Shown here piece after piece: positions 55,931 through 64,000 of a DNA stretch of 64,000 nucleotides. A program made the translations under genes and the position numbers. The DNA comes from Cucumis sativus (taxonomy: Eukaryota > Streptophyta > Magnoliopsida > Cucurbitales > Cucurbitaceae): positions 1 through 64,000 of the forward strand of contig NW_022279570.1 in the NCBI RefSeq assembly GCF_000004075.3, given 5' to 3'. Each line of letters starts with the position of its first letter. Positions within the stretch are counted from its first letter, which is position 1. The notes under the pieces were generated by a model. It was given only the letters and a program-made list of their open reading frames with translations. It ran no database searches and had not been told where the DNA came from.

Positions 55931-57279
55931 TATATATGTTGCCAAAAAACCTGGTGTAAAGTGTAAGTATTTTCTTAATAATTTCATTTAAACCATGCTC
56001 AATTCTACGCAATATGAGTTTTGGTCCTTTATTATGAAAGTGCATATTTAGATTTGGTTACGAATGTTTTGTTTTATGAAAAAATCATTTGTGACTATTG
56101 TTTCAATCTTTTCAATTGAAACACGTGCACATATTCACGTGAAATATCTTAATTCTATTTAATTTTTAAATATGCTTTAGCATATAATAAACAAATATTA
56201 TACAATATTAATGGTAAAATTATTATTTAAAAAAGAAAAAGAAATTCATTGTTGTAGTAATTAAATAATTGAATTAATGTATTAATATTTGATCCAATAT
56301 TGTAATATATAGAATACGATAATTTTTTATTCTAATATGTCAATGTGAAATCACAAGAAATGATGCAATTTTTCACCATTCGTTACTACTTTGAATCAAT
56401 TAAATCCCCTTTTGTGTGTGTTTGTTTTCTTTTGAACTTTGGGATTTCGTGACGTTTTTTTTTTCTAATGTGTAACTGCAAGAGTTTATTTTGTTTTTCT
56501 TTTACACGTACATTTTACATGTAAGTTTGGAGGAATCAATGCACCAATTTGATGTGTGTGCAACCATCTCCACTCTAAACAGAATGCATCGTATCTCGAA
56601 GATCAACTAGTCACATCCTATCAATATTAGTTACACATATTCGACATAAGGTTTTATTTTTTAAAATATAGAACTTTATTTTGTAAACTAAAAAATTGGA
56701 AAAATCTTCTTTCCAAACATTAAAATGGACACTTACAATAGAAAAGTCACAACTACGTTAGATCACAAAAAGTAATATAAATTTTTTTCGACAATTTAAG
56801 AATAAAATAGATGTATATAATTTTTTTTCTCCACGAGCGCATTTAATATAGTAGAGATTTCAACGCTGATTACAAATTTAGTTTACATCATGTCAAGGTA
56901 ATATTACTCTGTATTTTTTTCCCTAAAAGAAGGTGTCCATAAATTTGTAACTTTTTGCTACTAAACCCAACTTTAATTAGTGTTTATGTAATGTTTTAAA
57001 ATATTTATAAAATATAGTACAACTTTAGTAATTTTTCATCGGCAGGAAATTATCTATTAATATAAGTCTATTAGTGTCTATTAGGATATTATATTTTCAA
57101 ATCTCGTCTTTTATTTAGTTATTTTGATTAGTTGGAATTATCTATTAATTGATTTTTTTTATCTAATTTTAAATTTTAACCAAAGTAATCAATTCCGATC
57201 ACCATCCCACTGTAATGTTATTATTTTAAAAATTAAACTTCATTTTATTTATTGATTAAAATCTTCAAGTACATAGCCT
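55931..57279. other. AT-rich intergenic region downstream of the inhibitor gene
   Basis: No gene was recognised. It is long A/T-rich non-coding sequence with T runs (56455-56464, 56823-56829). It would hold the 3' flank of the inhibitor gene and whatever remains of a duplicated neighbour. Confidence 0.45.
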
Positions 57280-57798
57280 TCAAAGAAGATTGGATATAAC
57301 CAAAATAATGCTGCATATATCATTTAGAGTCTTGCCATTCTTCAAAAGCAACGATGTATCCTTAGGCGGCTGTGCGAACTTATCCTGACAGTCACCAATA
57401 TTAGTCATGGCACCAGAAGTTACAATATTGACACCATTAAAGTCCCCAAGTGCCAAGTCCTTTTGGGCATTTTCAATGTCACCAATAGCTTCATCATAGC
57501 TCTCAGCACAAGACGAATATCGTTGCTTAAGTTGAGGATTGGTGGCGGTTTTTGCCAGTGAGTTGGCTAAAGTCAAAGATTTTTCAGCATTTGTATGAGC
57601 AAGGTTTAAGGTGTATACAGCCAAGCCTTTTAGATTTGTAGTGCCCGCAGATTTCAACACACTTGAACAAAATTGTGGATTTGAGGTTTTTGGACAGATG
57701 GTGGAAACGACGTCATTAGATGATGCCACATTTGAAATGATGGTGAACGAAAGAACTCCAACGAGAGAGATAATAATGAGACAAGAGTTATTGGCCAT
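57280..57798 (-). CDS. Pectinesterase/invertase inhibitor-type protein (PMEI family)
   Basis: Intact single-exon frame of 172 codons from ATG at 57796-57798 to TGA at 57280-57282. An earlier in-frame ATG at 57843 adds 15 hydrophilic residues before the signal peptide and lies too near the TATA box, so the internal start is chosen. Residues 1-28 form a secretion signal (MANNSCLIIISLVGVLSFTI). The mature part has the family's four cysteines: ICPKTSNPQFC near the N-terminus, then SCAESYDEAIGDI and IGDCQDKF. It ends SIILVISNLL, as in many members. PMEI-type proteins form a four-helix bundle in the apoplast and bind pectin methylesterase or invertase 1:1; which enzyme is targeted cannot be told here. 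It is the only complete gene seen in the window. Confidence 0.9.
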   Translation of the reverse strand: MANNSCLIIISLVGVLSFTIISNVASSNDVVSTICPKTSNPQFCSSVLKSAGTTNLKGLAVYTLNLAHTNAEKSLTLANSLAKTATNPQLKQRYSSCAESYDEAIGDIENAQKDLALGDFNGVNIVTSGAMTNIGDCQDKFAQPPKDTSLLLKNGKTLNDICSIILVISNLL

Positions 57799-57851
57799 TT
57801 TAATTTTTCTTTGTTGTTTCCCGTCCTTATTGATATGATTCATTTGATAAA

Positions 57852-57866
57852 TACATATATATATAG
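57852..57866 (-). promoter_or_regulatory. TATA box of the inhibitor gene
   Basis: On the minus strand CTATATATATATGTA lies 54-68 bp upstream of the chosen ATG. With initiation about 30 bp downstream this leaves a short leader and excludes the 57843 ATG. Confidence 0.6.
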
Positions 57867-57963
57867 ATGAAATTTAGAGAAATTGTTTGTTTTTCTTATG
57901 GAGGAGAAATGGCAGTTGTGATTACATAACTAAATAACCCATTCTAGTCTTTTGTTTGGTACT

Positions 57964-58110
57964 TTTATCTTGAAATAGCCCACCCAAATCAATTCATGAA
58001 TAATCACATTAATTGTCTTTTTTTTTTTTTACATAATTACAACTAAGATGGGTTTATTTTTATTTTTATTCAAAAGATACGACTAAGATGTTAAATTTTG
58101 AATTTTCTCA
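57964..58110. repeat. Direct repeat flanking the inhibitor gene, right copy
   Basis: Partner of 55778-55930; see there. It begins about 165 bp upstream of the inhibitor start, in its presumed distal promoter. Confidence 0.8.
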
Positions 58111-59185
58111 TCAATCCATTAGAGGTGACCTATGCTCCAATCTTTTCTTACCAACAATTTAGGCCTTATAAGTGTATAGAAAATTGAACAGTGAATAGGA
58201 TAGTTAGGCTTTGTAAAACTTACAAGTTACATAGTCCAAACTCTGATGTCTCTTCCGTTCCTGTCCTGCTTTGATTTTACCCCCTTCTTTTCTCAAATAC
58301 ATTTTTCTACATTGTCGTTTCTTCTTCTCTAACTCATTTTTTCCAATTATATAACATGTCCGTATGTACCAGAAATACAGTGAGCGGAATTCATGGAAGT
58401 TTTTCCCTGTTTCAAGTTCTAAGGTATGTGCCTCCAGACATCCCAGAAGTCAATATCCTAGTGCTTTCTGTATATATATTGAAGAATTTTCGTTGTTTAC
58501 TTTTCTGGCTGAAAAGGGGGGACACGAAACTTATGTGACAGAAATCAAAGGATAACGTGTCTACAGTAAATCGAAATAAGAGTCTGGTTTTCATTGAGTT
58601 CAACGTATTCCTCAAACAGAAACACAGGGCCGTATGCATACTTCTACGACTACAGTAGTCATCATGCTAGAGGTAAACTATTCCATAAGTTCACTATAAA
58701 TTGTGAAATAAGAACTGTCTGATACTTGTCAAATAAGAATTGCATGCGTTAATCAGACTAATGTGTGGTAGAATATTACCTGAATTTGCTAAGTTTGTCC
58801 TGGACAGTTGTCTAATGTTAATTCTTTCCCCATTTCCTTTATAGGTCCCTGATATGCTATTGTGCTCCATTTTTGCCATTAACAATTATAATGTGAAAAG
58901 CTATCTCTCTGTTAAAAATACCTAGATGATGGATTAATGTGGAGTGGCCGATTAAAATGTTCTGTCATATCACACCAGTGCCTTAACATGAAAATCCAAG
59001 TGCATTACTATACAGTTATCCTTATATATAGTTGATATTCATAGTGTTCGTACTGTTTCTCTGTAGGAGTGTTAACAATTTAGATATGATAATTTCTCTT
59101 ATTTGACTTTGTTCTCCGTTGCATTTGCATCTTGATCAGCTATGTTTATCTTGATTTGTTGAGCTTATGTTATTATTGCATCTAG
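58111..59185. other. Non-coding stretch before the release-factor pseudogene
   Basis: No gene was recognised. A possible exon end with donor (TCTAAG-GTATGT near 58425) is not assigned. The open frames at 58356-58555 and 58412-58639 have no motif. It may be ancestral intron of the release-factor gene. Confidence 0.35.
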
Positions 59186-60274
59186 GCAGATGAAGTTGAA
59201 GTAGTGATTGATCCGAAGGACATTGAACTGACTACTGCAAGATCTGGGGGCGCAGGAGGTGTAACTTTACTTCAAATATTGCTTGCAATTAGCTCTCTGA
59301 ATTTGTTCTCATAAAACCAAAAAAATGGTAGAATAACCTTTCTATTTATTTCTCGTTGTCAATAATTATGCAGGGCGAAATGTCAACAAGGTGGAGACAG
59401 CAATTGATCTTTCCCCAAGCCGACAGGAAACCACATTTTTTGCACTGAAGAAAGGACTCAACTTGAGAATAAGATTCGGGCTTTTCTATTGCTACGAGCC
59501 AAACTATGAGCATCCATTACAATCATAGCATTTCTCACATCATCGTATAAATTACGTGAATGTGCACCTCATTCATACAATTTATGTATTTTTCTTTTTA
59601 TGAGTACAAATTCGGGGTAGAGGGATTTAAACCCGAGACCTCTTGGTTCTAAGTACATACATACAGGCGTTAGTTGAGCTTGGTTGACAATTTCTATACT
59701 TTTTTAAGTAACAAATAATTGGAGAAATTTTGTGGCTATATTTATGATTTTTCTCAAAGAACTTAAGGATCTTTATTTCCATTTCTATATATTGTGGGAA
59801 TTTTTGCAGACATTGATATGGGTGAAACAAAGAAAGTAAGCGAACAAACTAATATTGGACAGTTGGAGTTCAGCCCTGCACGACCCTTTGACAAAGCCCT
59901 TCCCTCACTTCTAGCCACCATTGTCCATTGTTCACACCTAACACAACCTAGTGGTAGCATGTCACTTCCTCCTTGCCAGCCAGTTCACCCCAGCCTGTAG
60001 GTCAGTCAGCCTGTTATAAAAGAAAAAAATCAATTTTTATGTTCTCCCCCAACCGACAGTGAGCTTCACGGTGACATCTATTCTAATCTACACTGACTTT
60101 CACCCTACTTCGACCACAACCAGACTTTCATAGTTAATAGGGTGGTAATTTTGCTGGTTTCGACATTATGTACATGCATGAGTTTAATCACCCCTCCCTC
60201 CTCTTTTCCTTTTCAGTTATGAGATTAAAGTGAGGGAATGACAAGAGAAGATCATGAACCAACGAAAATTACAG
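59186..60274 (+). pseudogene. Plastid peptide-chain release factor 1 (APG3-like) fragment, three exons
   Basis: Exon 1 (59186-59258) reads [20 protein letters not shown] then GGAGG. Exon 2 (59374-59505) reads [12 protein letters not shown], then after a 1-nt shift [20 protein letters not shown] and [10 protein letters not shown]. Exon 3 (60217-60274) reads YEIKVRE-stop-QEKIMNQRKLQ. This is domain 3 of bacterial-type RF1, whose GGQ loop triggers peptidyl-tRNA hydrolysis. Here GGQ is GGR (CAA to CGA). Other lesions are the frameshift in exon 2, a TGA at 60239-60241 and a donor with AT instead of GT after exon 2. Codon-recognition domains are absent. It is clearly dead. Confidence 0.87.
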
Positions 60275-62649
60275 GTAATTATTGTTTTTCTTTTTTTCCT
60301 TAACTCTTTTTAGCCTTTGGAAATATTTAGCAAAGAACTCATGTATGATCTGCATTGAGACTGTTCTTGAGTTGCTTTCATCAGACAAGTTTATGAAGTT
60401 CTTGTTGTTGGTTTGTCATGATTTTGTTTCAATTTTTCTGGGAAACTAAGAGTTGTTACTCTTGATTTTTTTTCGAGTATTTCTCAGTCTAAGAGTAATT
60501 TATCACTAAGCACATGATTTTGTTGGTAACATGCAAGATACAACCTGAATGGAATATCAAATACCATAATGTATTTGTCAGATCATGCAAGACAATTATA
60601 CAAGCAGATAATTATGCTTATAGTAGCAATCAACAATAAAATTATTTTTAAAATTTATTTCAGTGTTCTAATTACCTTGTTATCCTAATTCCTATCTTCT
60701 TTCGCCTTGCAGATGTGTTGAAATTTGTTGTCAGAATCTGTTTGAATGATGAACTTCATGCATACAATTGTTGTGGTTGTCACAACTGGAATCTATTAAA
60801 CAAAATCAAATACTTGATAATAACTACCTCTCCACACTGTTATGTTTCTTGTTTTTTCGTTTTCAATAATTTGATCGGTTTTAGACTTTTGGTTTATTTT
60901 CAATTAGAAGTAAATGAATGAAGGAAAAAGATAACAGAAAAAGTTGATTTTACTTTTACTATCATTTTCCTATGCTTTTTAGTTTATGGGGATAGATATT
61001 TGTTGGTGTTCCTTTTCTTAAGTTAGAAGAAAAAAGTTGGGGCATAACTTTACATGGACAATCAAGTCATTTTTTTTCTTAATTTGTGTCTTTTATAGCT
61101 AAAAGAAGAAAACTTAAGAATTACATATAAGTAGTATAAAGTCCTAATATAAGCTTGATAAAAAAATTTCCTTTAATTTTTACTCTGTTTATAAACTTAT
61201 GAGGTTACAAATTGCAATATATTTTCTAATACCATATTATGAATAATTTGGATAGCTGGTTGTGTTTGAAAACTATATCTTCTTCCATCGTCATTGGTTT
61301 ATCGTTGCTTTCTTTTCATTTTTGTTAAATTCAACAAATATCAAGTTGATGTGACTTTTATTGTAGGATATGGGTAATGTTTACAATTTCAAGGATTAGA
61401 ACTTTTCGTTTATGTTGTTTATCAGACCTTCTATACATCTCTACAGTTATATGATCTTTATGGTGAATACATTGTGCAAGGCCGTATATTATAAGATCAA
61501 TACTGTTTTTTAAAGGAAAGAAAAATATATAATGTGCTACACACCAAATTTTCTTCAAAGAAAAAAAAATAAATTAAATATGTTCCATACTTTCTTTTTG
61601 TAGTTTGTGATCCTAGCTAAACTCAGGTTAAAGAGTTATGTTTATATTTGTATATTTGAATGGAGTTAATTGCAAATACAACGATTAGATACAAAATATT
61701 TGCATATGTAACACATATTGTATTGCTAATATAAATATATCACTCATAGATTTTGCTATAATTATACTTGTTTAAACATACTAATACACACTTAATCTTC
61801 TTAGTTCAATAATGGTATGGAGTGGAACAAACTTCCTACGTTAGGATAAAAGGGTCACACAAATTACCTTCGTAGTAAACTTACTTTTGACATTATTCAT
61901 TTAACTTAGGGTAAGTATAATGGATTAGCAATTTTATGAATAATAATTAAGTATATAACAATATCTTTTAAAAATTGTAAATGTAGCAAAATATATTTGT
62001 GATAGATTTATATCGTTAATAGACTCTTATGGCTTATAAGCGAATGACATATGTGATTTAAAATAACTGCAGCAATTAGTTTAAAATGTTGTTATATATC
62101 TACGAATTTCTTAATTGTTATATTCATTTGTCATTAGTTGTATTTAAAAGGGATGACCAGAAAAACATTAAAACAAGAGGTTTACTTTTGATAAAAGAAA
62201 ATTTTAAATTTAAATTGCTAAAATAGCAAAATGTGCATGTCTAAGTGAAAATTATTCAACAATAATCACGGTCGAACTCAAACTCCCAAAAACAATGATT
62301 ACATTTATTCCCTAATTTGCTAATTCATTTTGGATTAGGTTTATTTTTGACAACAATAAAAAAATTGAGGTGTGGAACAATGATATTATAAATGCCAAAG
62401 AGTAGTTAAGATGCAAAATATAAATTTATATTTGCAATATTAGGTCAAAATGAATGATAATTTAGTTAGATTTTTGTCAAATAAATAAAAATGTGAACCA
62501 TACCAAAAGCAAATATAGATGCTTTTTTATTATTGAATTTTCATAGAATAAATAATAAAAAAAAGTAAAAAATATTTGCCTTTTAACTTTTTCTTTTTTA
62601 ATTTTCATAGAAAATATTTAATCCAAAAATTAAATAACTCTCCTCCACG
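60275..62649. other. AT-rich stretch without recognised genes
   Basis: A segment after a TTGCAG acceptor at about 60712 is open for 68 codons (VVRICLNDELHAYNCCGCHN) but has no motif I know. The remainder is A/T-rich with frequent TTTAAAAT and TATTTG-type words. I see no repeat with a partner in the window. Confidence 0.4.
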
Positions 62650-63489
62650 GTCAATTTTCTTTTCCCTCTTCTTCAACCTCAACGGTCTCTTTTATTTCAA
62701 ATTTCTTTCCCCTTTTTCTTCTCCATCGGTTTACTCTGCCTCTCATCTCCCCTTCTCTTCTTCGTCTTCCTCAAACCCTGCGATTTCCTATCTCTCAAAT
62801 TCCGTTTCGCTCTTCCTATACCTCCAAAATTTCGCTCTTCCTCTCTAACGTGAAGCAGCCAAGAAACTCTATCTTGCGACATACCCATCTCGTCGATCCA
62901 CCACTTTCTTCTTCTTCTAGCCTTAACGGTGCCGAAATCAAGGGCCGCAGACCCCCTCGGAAACCCAAGTCTTCCAAAGAAAATTCTCCACCCTCAGATC
63001 GGTTTTCGATTCCAAATCCTGAAGAGCCCGCTTCCACCTAGGCCTCCCTCTTCTAACCCGACCGTTCCTGAGAGTTCGCTATCACATACTGCTTTTTTTA
63101 CCTGTGTTGTTGAATCCCGATCCAAGGTAATGCTAAAATAATGTTGCTAATATCTGGAATATGGTATTACTGAATTTAGTAAAAATAAATAAATAAATAA
63201 ATAAAAGAAGTATACCTGTAACAACTAACAGTTGTGAGCACTGTCGGAAAAAGGCAATGAATTTGTAAATCGAAGTGCAGATAGTTCTGTTGTTTAGGAT
63301 GGAAAAGCATGAGTATCACGTTTCTATTCAACGGACTGGTACTTGTAAAATTTAGGCTCATAATCATTTTATTATGCAGAGACTGGCAGATGGTTTAAGT
63401 AGCTGGTTCCGGAGGCAGAAGCTAACAGGTGCAGCTGGGGAGCGCTTGAAGGAAGCACGCAATATCAACCGACCACTCTCACAACTCGG
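62650..63489 (+). pseudogene. Kinesin-12 (PAKRP1-like) fragment B with internal deletion
   Basis: The coding part begins at 62850, where the expected ATG is GTG (AACGTGAAGCAG). It reads KQPRNSILRHTHLVDPPLSS, KGRRPPRKPKSSKENSPPS and, after a shift, LKSPLPPRPPSSNPTVPESS. It then jumps straight to LSHTAFFTCVVESRSK, ending at a GTAATG donor (63126). Exon 2 (63380-63489) reads RLADGLSSWFRRQKLTGAAG, ERLKEARNINRPLSQLG. Normal kinesin-12 has most of the motor, including the P-loop, between these parts, and the DLAGSE switch II before RQKLTG; both are deleted. GNINRS-type residues are altered to RNINRP. 62650-62849 resembles a C/T-rich leader. It cannot make a motor. Confidence 0.84.
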
Positions 63490-63707
63490 GTAACCGATCA
63501 AAACTATTGGGAGATATTTCAAATTTCATTTAAGCAGTGATCTTTCCAATGATTTTTTTCTTTATTTATTTTGTAATGTCAATTAGTTGGCTAATTATTT
63601 ATCAGAATGCTTGTTGATATCGCTGCATGTTTTATTTTGTAATGTTTGTACTTTTTAGTTGTGATTTGTGAATATGCTAGGATTGATTTGATTTGCTCTT
63701 CTGACTG
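63490..63707. other. Non-coding spacer
   Basis: AT-rich sequence between the kinesin fragment and the terminal gypsy fragment, probably kinesin intron. No feature seen. Confidence 0.4.
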
Positions 63708-64000
63708 TTAAGATCGGAATGATGTTTTGCGAACTCCCAATACTTCTACCGGAGACACTTGCATAGACAAATCAGCAGCCAAATCTTTTGAAATTGGGAA
63801 TAATGGCCTGTTTGAACCCACGACCTTGCAAAGAACAGAAACATGAAAGACCGGGTGTATAAGCGATTCCTTGGGAAGGGCCAAACGGTATGCAACGAAA
63901 CGAATTCGTGCCACGATCATAAATGAACCAATGAATCTTGGGGCCAATTTGGAGTGCTTAAAACGGCTGAGAGAGGACTTTCGGTAAGGGCGTAACTTCA
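63708..64000 (-). mobile_element. Ty3/gypsy integrase C-terminus, running off the window
   Basis: The minus-strand frame 63947-63708 reads MAPRFIGSFMIVARIRFVAY, RLALPKESLIHPVFHVSVLC then KVVG. This is the SH3-like C-terminal domain of gypsy integrase, followed by the linker to a chromodomain (SPVEVLGVR). Further pol sequence should lie to the right of the window. The left break is close to 63710, before any chromodomain core or LTR. Confidence 0.8.

Noticed and set aside
57611..57838. 75-codon plus-strand frame
   Set aside because: Antisense to the intact inhibitor gene and without its own motif.

Overview
This is plant nuclear DNA. It has AT-rich non-coding sequence, exons with GT/AG borders, and many LTR-retrotransposon fragments (Ty3/gypsy and Ty1/copia). 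It also has L1-type LINE remnants, a ~180-bp satellite and a long degenerate TTTAGGG-like array. The retroelement families and the pectinesterase-inhibitor gene suggest a eudicot, perhaps a cucurbit; that last step is recalled resemblance, not proof. The window looks like repeat-rich, gene-poor chromatin. Only one gene appears complete: a pectinesterase/invertase-inhibitor-type gene at 57.3-57.8 kb on the minus strand.

Layout. 1-6667: copy 1 of a near-identical block whose copy 2 lies about 40.07 kb away (38875-46734). The block holds a non-autonomous LTR element, a copia pol fragment, an inverted gag fragment, a gypsy pol fragment with its 3' LTR, and the last exon of a HECT ubiquitin ligase. 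6668-9922: LINE fragments and two TIM44-like exons. 9923-19805: a minus-strand chromovirus arranged LTR-internal-LTR-internal, with two LTRs of ~1.89 kb that are almost identical although pol is dead. 19821-21856: a ~180-bp satellite with a higher-order period near 1.18 kb. 21857-24670: a telomere-like array with embedded boxes. 25-37 kb: isolated exons of GH9 endoglucanase, kinesin-12, a coiled-coil protein, NAD-malic enzyme and MRTO4, among many short internal duplications. 37.1-46.7 kb: a copia element split by an LTR element with a 5-bp target duplication, then the second copy of the block. 48-53 kb: a PLAA-like WD40 pseudogene split by a gypsy element. 53.3-55.8 kb: an internal gypsy pol fragment. 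57.3-57.8 kb: the inhibitor gene. 59.2-60.3 kb: a plastid RF1 (APG3-like) pseudogene. 62.6-63.5 kb: a second kinesin-12 fragment. 63.7-64.0 kb: the end of another gypsy element.

No pathway or operon is visible. The notable pattern is at least eight unrelated housekeeping genes, each present only as one or a few exons. Several keep good splice sites but carry a stop, frameshift, lost start or lost key residue. They lie among truncated transposons whose junctions often show microhomology or local re-copying. All family names come from reading conserved motifs by eye; no database search was run.
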